From Sphingobacteriales bacterium (GTDB lineage Bacteria > Bacteroidota > Bacteroidia > Chitinophagales > UBA2359), in assembly GCA_016718845.1 (NCBI GenBank), contig JADKCK010000009.1, positions 124,001-188,000 of the forward strand: a stretch of DNA of 64,000 nt, given 5' to 3'. The notes below the pieces were generated by a model that saw nothing but the letters and a program-made list of their open reading frames with translations, did no database searches and was not told where the DNA came from. Below, one piece after another: positions 44,338 through 53,104 of this stretch (positions are counted from its first letter, which is position 1; each line of letters starts with the position of its first letter). A program made the position numbers and the translations under genes.

Positions 44338-44959
44338 AATACAGCAGTGGATTGCCGAAGGAGAAGGACCAACGCTTGATTTTAAGAAAAATATTACCTC
44401 AGCACCCAAAATTGCACGCTCTATTGTGGCATTTGCCAACAGCCGAGGTGGTAAAATTGTGGTAGGCGTAGAGGATACAGGCAGAATTGTAGGTATTGAC
44501 TTGGCAGAAGAACAGTATCAATTAGAAACAGCCGCCAAACAATATTGCTACCCCGCAATAGAACTAGAACTTGAACCTTACGAAAGTAACGGAAAAACTT
44601 TGCTTATTGCTCATGTACCCGAAAGCACCCGTAAACCACATTATGCCCTTGATTTAAAAGGTATAAATAAAATATATGTAAGAATTGCCGATAAATGCGT
44701 AGAACCCACCACCTTAATTGAACAAGTATTAATTAGCGGCGATTTAAACAACCTACAACGCCAAAATAGCGCCTACAACCAAGTTAAAAACGAATTGGCT
44801 GCTTATCTGCAACAAAAAAAACAAGTAAGTATTGCCGACTATGCACAACTAAAAAAATGCACCGAACGCAGCGCCCGCCGTACCCTTATCGACCTGCTGT
44901 TTGAAGGCTTTTTGAGCCCCATAGACGAACAAACTTTTGCCGTAGGAAAAATACAATAA
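44321..44959 (+). CDS. AlbA_2 (Schlafen AAA_4-like) putative DNA-binding protein
   Basis: 212 residues. The AlbA_2 core is clear: GEGPTLDFKKNI (usual E-x-x-x-x-DFK/EFK), IARSIVAFANSRGGKIVVGVEDTGRIVGID, and HVPESTRKPHYALDLKGINKIYVRIADKCVEPT. The C-terminal 70 residues (ADYAQLKKCTERSARRTLIDLLFEGFL) look like a winged helix. Members are found in transcriptional regulators, helicases and Schlafen-like proteins; this one has no ATPase domain, so a DNA-binding regulator is likely. Confidence 0.85.
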   Translation: MFRRNKIQQWIAEGEGPTLDFKKNITSAPKIARSIVAFANSRGGKIVVGVEDTGRIVGIDLAEEQYQLETAAKQYCYPAIELELEPYESNGKTLLIAHVPESTRKPHYALDLKGINKIYVRIADKCVEPTTLIEQVLISGDLNNLQRQNSAYNQVKNELAAYLQQKKQVSIADYAQLKKCTERSARRTLIDLLFEGFLSPIDEQTFAVGKIQ

Positions 44960-44969
44960 AAACATTACG

Positions 44970-45230
44970 ATGATAGAATTGCTAATCAATATCCCCGAGT
45001 ATAACCCTAATGTAGGTTTTAAACATTTGTGGGAAGATGGCTTTGAAATAACAACCAAAATAGAAAACAATACACTAGTTTTGGGTGCAAACAGAGCTGG
45101 TTTAATATCGTTGGCTAAACAACTATTAACATTGGCACAAACTAACGTTCCTGAGGGGTGCCATTTTCATCTTGATGAATATAACTCTTTGGAAAAAGGT
45201 TCTGTTGAAATAATTATAGGCAAGATGTAA
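44970..45230 (+). CDS. Imm32-like immunity protein
   Basis: 86 residues: ANRAGLISLAKQLLTLAQTN then PEGCHFHLDEYNSLEKGSVEIIIGK. This matches the Imm32 pattern (GLxxLAxxLxxLA...VPxGxHxHLDxxxxLExGSxELII). Imm32 proteins are predicted to neutralise polymorphic toxins, but no toxin gene is adjacent. It lies 10 bases after the AlbA_2 gene, probably one transcript. Confidence 0.8.
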   Translation: MIELLINIPEYNPNVGFKHLWEDGFEITTKIENNTLVLGANRAGLISLAKQLLTLAQTNVPEGCHFHLDEYNSLEKGSVEIIIGKM

Positions 45231-45320
45231 ACAAAGCAAACAAAACCCACGCCTACATTAAACCTACTATCGTTTGGGGTGTCAAACAGCTTACAATCAT
45301 CTAATTAAAACAATTAAAAA

Positions 45321-46121
45321 ATGAAAAATATATTTTTTCTAATTCTATTTTCCGCTACTACTACCCTTTTTGCACAAACAAACGAGGGTAAAGAAAACTA
45401 CAACCCCACCAATGCCCAAACGGCAACCAAAGCCTTAGACCTAAACGACCCATACGTTAAAGGCATGAAAACAGGCATACAAATAATGGATAAAGCCATG
45501 AACGTTGGACAACTAGAACAAGCTGCTAATTTTTTTATGGACATGGCAGACCAACGCCCAACCGATTGGCTGCCACCTTACTACGCCGCCTACTGCTATA
45601 CACTAATGAGTTTTATGGAAAAACAAAAGTTGCTTAAAGATAAATACCTCGACGATGCCCAACTTGCCATAGAACAAGCCCAAAAAATAGCCGACAAAAA
45701 CTCCGAAATATTAGTAGTACAAGCCTATATTTACCAAATGCGTTTAGAGGTAAACCCACTAGAACGTATGGAAGAGTACGGCACAATGGCTAATCTAACC
45801 CTCGAAAATGCCGAAAAACTAAACCCCGACAACCCACGTATTTACTACATTCGTGCCCAAAATATGTTTTTTGCCCCCGAAGCATCGCGCCAAGATGCCT
45901 GTGAGGTGGTATCTACTGCGCAAGCAAAATATGTAACCTTTGAACCCGAAAACGAATTGTCGCCTAAATGGGGCGTAGCCATGACCGATTTTATGGCATA
46001 TAAATGCCAAGAGTTGTATTGGAAAAAAAATCCAGATACTAACACATCGCCCATAAAAAATGGCGACCAAACAACACCAACCAACGAAAAAGAAAATTAT
46101 AAAGAAGAAAAAGAAAAATAA
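45321..46121 (+). CDS. exported protein, TPR-like, unknown function
   Basis: 266 residues. A signal peptide (MKNIFFLILFSATTTLFAQ) is followed by helical repeats (LEQAANFFMDMADQRPTDWLPPYYAAYCYTLMSF; LDDAQLAIEQAQKIADKNSEILVVQAYIYQMRLEV; LTLENAEKLNPDNPRIYYIRAQNMFF), which look like divergent TPRs. The C-terminus is Lys/Glu/Asn-rich. No enzyme motif. The start lies 90 bases after the Imm32 stop. Confidence 0.8.
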   Translation: MKNIFFLILFSATTTLFAQTNEGKENYNPTNAQTATKALDLNDPYVKGMKTGIQIMDKAMNVGQLEQAANFFMDMADQRPTDWLPPYYAAYCYTLMSFMEKQKLLKDKYLDDAQLAIEQAQKIADKNSEILVVQAYIYQMRLEVNPLERMEEYGTMANLTLENAEKLNPDNPRIYYIRAQNMFFAPEASRQDACEVVSTAQAKYVTFEPENELSPKWGVAMTDFMAYKCQELYWKKNPDTNTSPIKNGDQTTPTNEKENYKEEKEK

Positions 46122-46148
46122 CACCGCTAATAACCCATACACAACTAC

Positions 46149-47546
46149 ATGTTATTTTCATTTACACCCAAACACGCCGACAATCAAACCCCGATTGTCG
46201 GCGTGTTTGTTGCACTATTAGTGTTGCTATGTGCCATAGGCTATGTTTTTTTGTATCAACTAAATCGCTCGCAAACGGTGGCACTTTGGGCAATATTTGC
46301 TGCTCTTTTTGTGGCTTATTGCTTGCTTTTGCGTCCTACTATCGCCCAAAAATATTATTACCCCTTGTTGTTGGCAGCCGTAGTGTTTAGGGTGGTATTG
46401 CTTAGTACAACGCCCAACCTGTCCGACGATTTTTACCGTTTTGTTTGGGACGGACGACTTTGGATAAGTGGCATTAACCCATTTTTGCACCTGCCCATTC
46501 ATTTTTTTGATGGCACTTATGTGGGGCAGCCTGCGGGCATCAATACCACACTTTTAAGGCAACTTAACTCGCCGCATTATTATAGCGTTTATCCACCTGT
46601 TTGCCAATTTATTTTTGCATTGGCAGCCAAGCTAAGTAAGGGCAATTTATGGACAAATGTGGTTTGGCTTAAAGCCATTTTGTTGGGTTTTGAGTTAGGT
46701 AGTTTGGTATTGTTAAATAAGTTTCGGTTATCAAACACCATTACTTGCCAAAATGTTTTGCAATACGCCCTATGTCCGTTAGTAATAATTGAATTGGTGG
46801 GCAATTTACACTTCGAGGCGGTTTGTATTTTTTTTATGTTACTGGCAGTGTATTATCTAAATCAACAAAAAAATACTTACTCGGCAGTGGCATTAGGTTT
46901 GGCTGTTAGCGTAAAATTGTTGCCATTAATTGCCCTACCTTTGTTGCTTAGGCGCTTGGGTGTTGTGCAAACGCTGCGGTATAGTGGTATAGCAATAGCC
47001 ACTTTTTTAGTGAGTTTTTTGCCGCTGCTTAATCCACATTTGTGGCAAATATTAGTTAGTGTGGCATTATATTTTCATAGTTTTTCGTTTAATGCCAGTG
47101 TTTTTTATATGGTTAGATGGGCTTTAAATACCGTATCAGGTACCGATTTAACGGCTTTTGTGGGCTATGGCATGGCACTTATTACCTTTGGTGGGGTATT
47201 ATACTATGCTTTTCAAGAAAAAAAAGCAGCTACACCAAATAAAACAAACCTTAACGCGTTTATGCTTGGCTTATTGTTTGTTTGGAGCCTTTATTTGGCT
47301 TGTGCCACCACCATACATCCTTGGTACGTAGCACCTTTAGTGGCGTGGTCGGTTTTTACACCCTATCGGTTTCCGGTTTTGTGGTCGTTGTTGGTAATGG
47401 GTAGTTATGCTGCCTACAATAAACAACCATATACCGAAAACAACGGCATACTATTTATCGAATACACCCTTGTTGGGGCTTATGCACTTTGGGAGTGGAA
47501 AAATAAGGATGTAGACAACAAAACACCCTATGTCAAAAAGGCATAA
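46149..47546 (+). CDS. integral membrane mannosyltransferase-like protein (GT87/GT-C type)
   Basis: 465 residues with about 10-12 membrane helices. NLSDDFYRFVWDGRLWISGINPF near the first large loop is the GT-C type DD/DxR...G..P motif of DUF2029/GT87 and related polyprenyl-phosphate-dependent mannosyltransferases; LHFEAVCIFFMLLAVYYL and GLAVSVKLLPLIALPLLL are typical of the family. It probably adds a sugar to an envelope glycan. Follows the preceding gene by 27 bases. Confidence 0.8.
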   Translation: MLFSFTPKHADNQTPIVGVFVALLVLLCAIGYVFLYQLNRSQTVALWAIFAALFVAYCLLLRPTIAQKYYYPLLLAAVVFRVVLLSTTPNLSDDFYRFVWDGRLWISGINPFLHLPIHFFDGTYVGQPAGINTTLLRQLNSPHYYSVYPPVCQFIFALAAKLSKGNLWTNVVWLKAILLGFELGSLVLLNKFRLSNTITCQNVLQYALCPLVIIELVGNLHFEAVCIFFMLLAVYYLNQQKNTYSAVALGLAVSVKLLPLIALPLLLRRLGVVQTLRYSGIAIATFLVSFLPLLNPHLWQILVSVALYFHSFSFNASVFYMVRWALNTVSGTDLTAFVGYGMALITFGGVLYYAFQEKKAATPNKTNLNAFMLGLLFVWSLYLACATTIHPWYVAPLVAWSVFTPYRFPVLWSLLVMGSYAAYNKQPYTENNGILFIEYTLVGAYALWEWKNKDVDNKTPYVKKA

Positions 47547-47709
47547 GGTGTTGAGGTACATTTTTTTGTATATTGGGTATCCACCATTTTTATTAGGCAA
47601 GTTTTGCAAGCCCGAACAAACCACCTACTAAACTAGGTGTGAAAATGCAAAATACCCAAATCACAACAAAAATATAAGAGCAAAATAAATTCACTATTGA
47701 TTAAATGTG

Positions 47710-48100
47710 TTAATCGTTTTTTGTTTCTTCTTTTTGTTCGCGTTTAAATTGTGTAATTTTATCGCTTACTTTAAAACCACCTGGGTTGCGGTATTTTTTG
47801 TCGGCTATGGTATCAAACATATCCGAGTCGGTTGGGTTTAGGGCGTAAATGTCCGATGTTTTAGCTACCCAAATATTATAGCAATTGCCACGTCTGCCAA
47901 ACTGTTCTTTGGCAAGTACCAATGCCATATCCGGGGCAGCGGCATGTACCGAGCCTTCGTGTATGGGTTGCGAGCCACTTTTAGGCTGCACAAAAACTTC
48001 GTAGGTTTCCCAGTGTTGATGTTCGGCAACGGTATTTGCGGGGTCGGCTGGGGTTATTTTGCAGGTCGAGGCGGCTAATACGAGGGTCTAGAGTATCCAT
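47710..48100 (-). pseudogene. paaB: lone phenylacetyl-CoA epoxidase subunit PaaB-like gene, frameshifted
   Basis: The frame from 47991 encodes VQPKSGSQPIHEGSVHAAAP...DMALVLAKEQFGRRGNCYNIWV, the PaaB core. Upstream the same frame adds AEHQHWETYEVF, but the likely N-terminus MDTLDPRISRLDLQ (ATG at 48100) is in another frame. Removing one A from AAAA near 48061 joins them as LDLQITPADPANTVAEHQHW. PaaB is a small structural subunit of the PaaABCE epoxidase; no paaA, C, D or E is in the window, so the gene is an orphan. Confidence 0.7.
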
Positions 48101-48286
48101 TTGGGTAGATTTTTAGCTGTTATTTGGATTTTGATATAGAAAAATAAGCTACCGTTTACTTTTGTTGTTTTTTTTGAGAAAAAAATAGCAAAGCAAAGTA
48201 TCTAAAACTGTTTTTTTTACAAAACCTATTTTTAGGCTGCTAAGGTACGCCAATTAATCAACAATTGTGCTACTTTGGGGCAATAA

Positions 48287-48319
48287 TTGTACAAAATTGG
48301 TGTTTTTAGATTAACTTTG
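48287..48319 (+). promoter_or_regulatory. predicted promoter of the outer membrane protein gene
   Basis: TTG (48287-48289), 22 bases, TAACTTTG (48312-48319); ATG at 48360. Confidence 0.5.
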
Positions 48320-48359
48320 TACCTTATTTTGTTTGTTACACCAACAAATTATTATTTTC

Positions 48360-48929
48360 ATGAAAACATTCTTTCGTTTTTTATTTCTTTGTGTCAGTTT
48401 TATGGCACTTAACACGGTTGTTTTTGCCCAAAGGTCAACACAAACCAAACCTCCCGAAAAAACATCGGGTTTTGATAAAAGCCGTTTGCAATTAGGCGGC
48501 GATTTAGGTTTGTCGTTTGGCAATCAGGCGGGTATGGTTGTGGTGTCGCCTTTGGTGGGTTATATGATAACCAATCGTTTTTCGGCAGGTGCGGGTCCTA
48601 GTTTTGAGCATTATTGGCAAAAAGATGTTTTTAAACTAACTACTTTGGGCGGCAGGGTATATAGTAGGTATCAGCTTTTCGATTTTTTGTTTGCCCACGC
48701 CGAGTATGGCATTGTAAATTATAAAACATCTTTTGCGGGGGGGAGTAGCCAAAATGCTTGGGTATCGCGCTTGCCTTTGGGTGGTGGTATTTCGCAACGT
48801 ATTGGGGGTAACACCTTCGCCAATTTTATGGTTTTGTATGATGTTTTGTACAATCCCGATTCGCCTTATAACTTCGGTAATTCGTATAATGGGCTTATTT
48901 TAAGAGGTGGCATTACGCTTGGTTTGTAG
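48360..48929 (+). CDS. outer membrane beta-barrel protein, small
   Basis: About 189 residues from the ATG at 48360 (MKTFFRFLFLCVSFMALNTVVFAQ signal peptide in two parts). The mature part has alternating strands (RLQLGGDLGLSFGNQ; VVVSPLVGYMITNRFSAGAGPSFEHYW; GGRVYSRYQLFDFLFAHAEYGIVNYK; GLILRGGITLGL), a short eight-stranded-type barrel ending in a hydrophobic strand. No specific function. An in-frame ATG at 48333 is less likely, as it precedes the signal peptide. Confidence 0.82.
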   Translation: MKTFFRFLFLCVSFMALNTVVFAQRSTQTKPPEKTSGFDKSRLQLGGDLGLSFGNQAGMVVVSPLVGYMITNRFSAGAGPSFEHYWQKDVFKLTTLGGRVYSRYQLFDFLFAHAEYGIVNYKTSFAGGSSQNAWVSRLPLGGGISQRIGGNTFANFMVLYDVLYNPDSPYNFGNSYNGLILRGGITLGL

Positions 48930-49036
48930 GTTTTTGGCGGCTGGTTGCTGTTCCCGCTGCAGGCTGTTTGCTTCAGGCTGTTCGCTTCAAGGCTGTCTGC
49001 TAATTTGTTTCCCCCGAAGCCGCGAATTAGGCTAAT

Positions 49037-49068
49037 AAAACGCCCTACCATGATTGGTAGGGCGTTTT
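49037..49068 (+). terminator. terminator after the outer membrane protein gene
   Basis: AAAACGCCCTACCA and TGGTAGGGCGTTTT form a 14-bp stem with a 4-base loop and T tail. Confidence 0.9.
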
Positions 49069-49090
49069 ATATTGTTGGATATTTTTAATG

Positions 49091-49210
49091 GACACTAACG
49101 GTTTGGGGCTTTGCGATGTGGCGATTTTCACCACACCACGAAGTAGCACCGTAGGTAAATGTGTCTGCGGAGCACTGAACCGCCACTTTTGCCAAATGCG
49201 TGTTATGTGG
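49091..49210 (-). repeat. attC-like palindromic site i
   Basis: Read on the minus strand it begins CACATAACACGCATTTGGC, continues AAAAGTGGCGG...CGCCACATCGCAAAGC and ends CCCAAACCGTTAGTG. Arms pair imperfectly (TAAC..TTTGG with CCAAACCGTTA; GTGGCG with CGCCAC). It follows the 163-aa gene at 49257. Middle section CCGCAGACA...ACCTACGGTGCTACTTC is shared with sites iv and vi. Confidence 0.6.
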
Positions 49211-49256
49211 CGTTTTTATTTCTGTCATCTGAGTTGTGACTGTCGACATATTTGTT

Positions 49257-49748
49257 CTAGTTAGCAATGAAGCGTTCATAAAGCCAATAAATCAAATAAC
49301 CAACTGCAATAAGTCTTACGATAATACTGAATGCTGAATACTTTACTTGTCCCTTTTCAAGTGTCAAAGGAAGTTGTTGTTGATTTGTCCACTCAGGATT
49401 TAGTTGCATTCCAAATTGATAGTTTTTGTCGTCTGTGGTCTGAACTTTTAAAACTTGTCCACCACCAAACAGAGAGTTGATTTTTACTAATTGAGCAGTC
49501 GCAATGGTGTCAAGCGGAATTGTCCACTTGCCACAAACAATTTTCTTGTTTGTCAACATAACTACAGCCCTTTGCGAAGTCACCCAGTCAAGTCCACGCT
49601 GAATGTCTTGATTAGTTGTCGTCACGATACCTTTACTTGCGTCTGCCGCCAAAATTTTTTCGCTCGGGTTGTCAAGTTCAAACTTTCGTCTAACTCGTCC
49701 AGTTCCGTATATCAGGTCAACAAGTCCTTTTAATAGTTGATTTATCAT
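49257..49748 (-). CDS. hypothetical protein with C-terminal membrane helix (cassette 6)
   Basis: 163 residues. MINQLLKGLVDLIYGTGRVR is followed by a soluble part (ILAADASKGIVTTTNQDIQ; RAVVMLTNKKIVCGKWTIPLDTIATAQLV) that resembles PH-like or GRAM-like domains (turn-on of VMLTNKKIVxGxxxIPL). One membrane helix lies near the C-terminus (FSIIVRLIAVGYLIYWLYE). It is flanked on both sides by attC-like sites i and ii. Function unknown. Confidence 0.7.
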   Translation of the reverse strand: MINQLLKGLVDLIYGTGRVRRKFELDNPSEKILAADASKGIVTTTNQDIQRGLDWVTSQRAVVMLTNKKIVCGKWTIPLDTIATAQLVKINSLFGGGQVLKVQTTDDKNYQFGMQLNPEWTNQQQLPLTLEKGQVKYSAFSIIVRLIAVGYLIYWLYERFIAN

Positions 49749-49771
49749 TGTCGTTGTGTCGTCTTTTAATA

Positions 49772-49910
49772 TGCCCTATAACGGTTTTGTGGCTTTGCGA
49801 TGGGCGGAGTTTTCAGCACTATGTTTAATAGAAATCCTAATGTTTGTTTTAGCACAAAAGTTTAAAAAATGCACTTTTGCCGCCATCTCGCTAAACCTAA
49901 TGTTGGTGGT
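49772..49910 (-). repeat. attC-like palindromic site ii
   Basis: Minus strand: CCACCAACATTAGGTTTAGC...GGCGGCAAAAGTGC, then ...AACTCCGCCCATCGCAAAGC and the end CACAAAACCGTTATAGGGCA. It directly follows the stop of the 145-aa gene (49917). The right-end motif CCGTTA matches site i. Confidence 0.6.
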
Positions 49911-49916
49911 GGTTTT

Positions 49917-50354
49917 TTATCCATTTTTCCTTCTTACTCGTTTTGCAATTAGTCCACATATATAAACTGTCGTTGAAATAACAAAGGCATAAATGAAACC
50001 TATTATAAATGAAAAATTTATATCTGTGTCACTCGTAAGTTTTCGCATTGCTTCATTCTGTTCGTTGGTAAGTTCTTTACCACCAAACATTCCGTCCTTG
50101 TCAAGATCGTAACGATTTAAGTCCCATTGATAATAAATACTGTCAAATGTTGCAGTTCCAACTATAAGTAAGTATAAGCAAAGAAAAATCGTAATTGAAG
50201 TCCACATAAGTTTATTCTTTACAAATAACGTCTTTCGTTTTAGAAATATTGTCAAAATTACAACAAAACAGATGACTGTTGGAATTGCTAAATGATATGG
50301 AATTGTCAATTCGTCCATAATGACTAAAAAGGTTGGTTTCTCAAAGTCAGCCAA
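49917..50354 (-). CDS. membrane protein with an EF-hand-like loop (cassette 5)
   Basis: 145 residues with three or four membrane helices (IPTVICFVVILTIFL; MWTSITIFLCLYLLIVGTATF; FSFIIGFIYAFVISTTVYICGLI). A loop DLDKDGMFGGKE, in the middle of the protein, is a canonical EF-hand calcium-binding loop (DxDxDG...E). Start at 50354 overlaps the upstream 84-aa gene by 31 bases. No known family. Confidence 0.7.
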   Translation of the reverse strand: MADFEKPTFLVIMDELTIPYHLAIPTVICFVVILTIFLKRKTLFVKNKLMWTSITIFLCLYLLIVGTATFDSIYYQWDLNRYDLDKDGMFGGKELTNEQNEAMRKLTSDTDINFSFIIGFIYAFVISTTVYICGLIAKRVRRKNG

Positions 50355-50578
50355 ACTACGAAGTAAATTGTCAGTGCAATTAATGGAAGTCCGATTGTTA
50401 AAACTAAAGTCAATGAAATTGCATTTCTATTTTTTATGTTGGGTCTAAATATCAAAATTAATTTTCTAAAAACTATGTATAAAATTCCTGTCACTATAAA
50501 AAGTGTCAAATAACTTAATGAATAAAATGAAGTTATGAAAGTCCAAATTTTGTGTATGAAATATTCAATTCTGTCCAT
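50324..50578 (-). CDS. small membrane protein (cassette 5, first gene)
   Basis: 84 residues with two membrane helices (FITSFYSLSYLTLFIVTGILYIVF and ISLTLVLTIGLPLIALTIYFVVW split by a basic loop). It shares a cassette with the following EF-hand-loop gene, overlapping it by 31 bases. Unknown function. Confidence 0.65.
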   Translation of the reverse strand: MDRIEYFIHKIWTFITSFYSLSYLTLFIVTGILYIVFRKLILIFRPNIKNRNAISLTLVLTIGLPLIALTIYFVVWLTLRNQPF

Positions 50579-50599
50579 AGATTTGGGTTGTCTTAAAAT

Positions 50600-50700
50600 G
50601 GCTTATAACGTTTTTGGGCTTGCCGAAGGCGGGGTTTAGAAAGTACCAATGTTCAAATTTAGCACAAATGCCCCACTTTTGAAAAACCTTTGTTAGTTGC
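50600..50700 (-). repeat. attC-like palindromic site iii
   Basis: Minus strand: GCAACTAACAAAGGTTTTTC, AAAAGTGGGGC, a spacer with AAATTTGAACATTGGTACTT, then CCCCGCCTTCGGCAAGCCC and AAAAACGTTATAAGCC. Arms GGTTTTT/AAAAACG and GTGGGG/CCCCGC pair. It follows the esterase gene stop at 50724. The spacer recurs in site vi. Confidence 0.65.
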
Positions 50701-50723
50701 TTCATCTTGTTTTATTAACTATA

Positions 50724-51608
50724 TTATTCGATATGTGATTTAAAAAAGGTCACTAGTTTATTTATTACCTCATCAGATTGTGTATCGTCAAAGCTATGAA
50801 ATGCAATATATTCATGATATTGGTTAATAACACCCAAGCTATTTAATTTCCCGTTCATCCATTGACTTTGATAAACTGGAACTACTGGGTCTAAATTACC
50901 ATGAAATATAATAGTGGGTTGAGAATTATTATTTACATTCCAAAATGGACTTACTGCCTTATAAGCTGTAGTGTCCCAAGGTTGTCCAACATATTCCGTT
51001 AAAATATCTCCTGTGTATGCCCCTAACCACAAATTTGTCGTATTATACCACGACCAATCATTAATAATGCTTGGTCCAAAAATGTTTCCAACACATTTAA
51101 TATTGGTGTTATATTTATAGGCGTAAATCATGGCTAATTGCCCCCCTGCACTTGCACCTACAACACCAATGTTGTTAGAAATGTGATAATTTGCTTGGTT
51201 AGCATTTATTTGATTTACGACCGAACCAATGTCTGCAAGAATTTCATTGTGGTGTATATTATCTGTATTACTTGCTAATCTATAATTCATGTTTACAATG
51301 GCAACACTATTCCACTTTGCTTTTATTAGATTTACATAGTAATTAAAGTCTTCTTTTTGCCCTGCTTTCCAAGCCCCTCCGTGTATCATCAATATTACAG
51401 GTGTACTTGTGTCTCTATTCGCTGGCAAATAAATATCATAAACCTGCCTTATATGCGAACCATAGGAAACATTTAACATTGTTGTGTCTGTTAAGTCGCT
51501 AGTTCCATTATTATTGTTGGAGTTTACGGGTTCCTTAATACACGAACTAAAAACTAAGAAAAGAAGTGTTGAAAAATAAATGCTTTTGGATTTTAGGATA
51601 CGTTTCAT
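50724..51608 (-). CDS. alpha/beta hydrolase lipoprotein, esterase type (cassette 4)
   Basis: 294 residues. Lipoprotein signal (STLLFLVFSSC, Cys at residue 23), then a BD-FAE/esterase-like fold: ILMIHGGAWKAG (oxyanion HGGxW), VNMNYRLAS, GVVGASAGGQLAM (nucleophile GxSxGG), FHGNLDPVVP (acid) and a C-terminal His in AFHSFDD. Probably an outer-membrane or periplasmic carboxylesterase. Flanked by attC-like sites iii and iv. Confidence 0.88.
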   Translation of the reverse strand: MKRILKSKSIYFSTLLFLVFSSCIKEPVNSNNNNGTSDLTDTTMLNVSYGSHIRQVYDIYLPANRDTSTPVILMIHGGAWKAGQKEDFNYYVNLIKAKWNSVAIVNMNYRLASNTDNIHHNEILADIGSVVNQINANQANYHISNNIGVVGASAGGQLAMIYAYKYNTNIKCVGNIFGPSIINDWSWYNTTNLWLGAYTGDILTEYVGQPWDTTAYKAVSPFWNVNNNSQPTIIFHGNLDPVVPVYQSQWMNGKLNSLGVINQYHEYIAFHSFDDTQSDEVINKLVTFFKSHIE

Positions 51609-51660
51609 GTTGAAGATGTTAATTGTTTTGTATTGTTAGTATTATTTGTCGTTTGGGGTT

Positions 51661-51822
51661 ACAGATAAGGGTTTGGGAACTTGCCAAAGGTGGCGATTTT
51701 TACCACACCACGAAGTAGCACCGCAGGTAAATGTTGATGCGGAGAACAAAACTTTCTGCTACCAGAAAACTGTCTGCGGAGTACGAAACCCCGCCTATTG
51801 CAAATGTGCTTTTATGTCCAGT
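51661..51822 (-). repeat. attC-like palindromic site iv
   Basis: Minus strand: GCACATTTGCAATAGGCGGG, GTACTCCGCAGACAG, ...ACCTGCGGTGCTACTTCGTG, CGCCACCTTTGGCAAGTTCC, CAAACCCTTATCTG. Arms GGCGGGG/CGCCACC pair; the terminal CCTTAT deviates from the CCGTTA of other sites. It follows the YcxB-like gene stop at 51825. Confidence 0.55.
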
Positions 51823-51824
51823 AA

Positions 51825-52370
51825 TTATTTCCATTCCCATTTTTCGTCAATTTCGTATTTAATTTTCAAATAATCGGCAAGTTCTTTTAGTCTCGCTTTT
51901 ACCTTGTCAAGGTCGGTTATTTTGCCCTTTGGCAAAATAAATGATTGTCCGCCTTTTAGTCTAATAAAAATTGTCGTAGCAATTTCACATATTTCTTCTA
52001 ATTCCGTTGTCAAAACTTTACTCTCACTTACATTGTCTTTTGCTAAGAAATACTCATTGTTAAACTCCAAAGTTGCAGTTCTTCCAAATCTATCTTTGTA
52101 ATTTTCTTTAATAAAATTCATATAATTTTTGATATAGTATCGTTTTTCCCAAAGTGGGTAAATAAAAAACCATAAAATTCCGATAATAAAAAAAAATATT
52201 GCCAAAGAAATATTATTTTCAAGAAGACCTAAAAACCCTAAACCAATGTAAATCAATGGTATTATTATTTTATTTCTTTGTCTTTTCTTTTTAATATGGG
52301 CAGATTTTGACGCAACAAAAAGTTGATGTGTCAAGTAATCGTTTTCGTCGATTTTATAGTCTATAGTCAT
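51825..52370 (-). CDS. YcxB-like membrane protein (cassette 3)
   Basis: 181 residues. Two adjacent membrane helices (IIIPLIYIGLGFLGLLE and ISLAIFFFIIGILWFFIYPLW), then a C-terminal YcxB-like domain with TATLEFNNEYFLAKDN and EEICEIATTIFIRLKGGQSFILPK. Members of this family are small membrane proteins of unknown function. Flanked by attC-like sites. Confidence 0.78.
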   Translation of the reverse strand: MTIDYKIDENDYLTHQLFVASKSAHIKKKRQRNKIIIPLIYIGLGFLGLLENNISLAIFFFIIGILWFFIYPLWEKRYYIKNYMNFIKENYKDRFGRTATLEFNNEYFLAKDNVSESKVLTTELEEICEIATTIFIRLKGGQSFILPKGKITDLDKVKARLKELADYLKIKYEIDEKWEWK

Positions 52371-52399
52371 TGTCTTGTATTATTTGGGCATAGAGAATA

Positions 52400-52588
52400 G
52401 GGCTTTATGCAGGTTGGGAAATAGCATTCCGTCTGCCATAAGCGTTGCTGATTGAAAATGTGTTGTTGAAGTTAAGTACAAAATTTGAAAATTGAACGTT
52501 GATCCCGAACTGCTGATGGGATTTGCAAATAGCTGATGTTACAACACCGAGCCAAACTTGCATAAAATCCAATATTGCCTGTTGTGCT
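52400..52588 (-). repeat. weak attC-like candidate site v
   Basis: The spacer between the DKNYY gene and the YcxB gene. Minus strand begins CACAACAGGCAATATTGG and ends AACCTGCATAAAGCCC. The terminal boxes differ from sites i-iv and vi, so membership is doubtful. Confidence 0.25.
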
Positions 52589-53104
52589 TTATTCTATTTT
52601 ATCACCTAAATGATATAAATGTCTTTTATCTTTTGCAGAGTCTTGATCATTCAGAACTTTAAAAGTTTTTAAATCAGCATTCTTAACAATTTCAGATCCA
52701 TAGTAAATATTTGATTTATCCTTGCCATACCTATCACTAATACTTTGAAACGTTCTTGGGTCAGCTTTGTCAACTATAAATCTGCGAGCACCGTCAGAGG
52801 TAGCCCATGTATAATATACATATTTTTTGTCTTTTTCAAAACGGCTTGCTGTGTCGCTTACAAATGACTCTAAGTCAATAATACCTTTGAGAGGTCTTTG
52901 ATTTGGGTACTCGCCATAAAACATTAAAGAGTCTAACCAATAATGGTCTGACCAAAATCCTGCTGAGTCGTCATAAGCTACGTGATTGAATTGAAAAATA
53001 TCTCCTGCTCTTGACAAGTAGAAGCCTGATTTGTGTCTGATATATTTAGTCGTATCAAACTCTATATAGTTCCTAGAAGCGGTAACTTGTTTTTTACTAG
53101 TCAA
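52589..53104 (-). CDS. DKNYY-domain protein, N-terminus unclear (cassette 2)
   Basis: 171 residues from a TTG at 53104. Repeats of the DKNYY type: EKDKKYVYYTWATSDG, then KADPRTFQSISDRYGKDKSNIYYGSEIVKNADLKTFKVLND and AKDKRHLYHLGDKI. Just upstream the same frame continues as SFSECKLGQKSS before a stop, which looks like the end of a lipoprotein signal; no start codon is found, so the N-terminus may be frameshifted or begin at an atypical codon. Family function unknown. Confidence 0.7.
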   Translation of the reverse strand: MTSKKQVTASRNYIEFDTTKYIRHKSGFYLSRAGDIFQFNHVAYDDSAGFWSDHYWLDSLMFYGEYPNQRPLKGIIDLESFVSDTASRFEKDKKYVYYTWATSDGARRFIVDKADPRTFQSISDRYGKDKSNIYYGSEIVKNADLKTFKVLNDQDSAKDKRHLYHLGDKIE

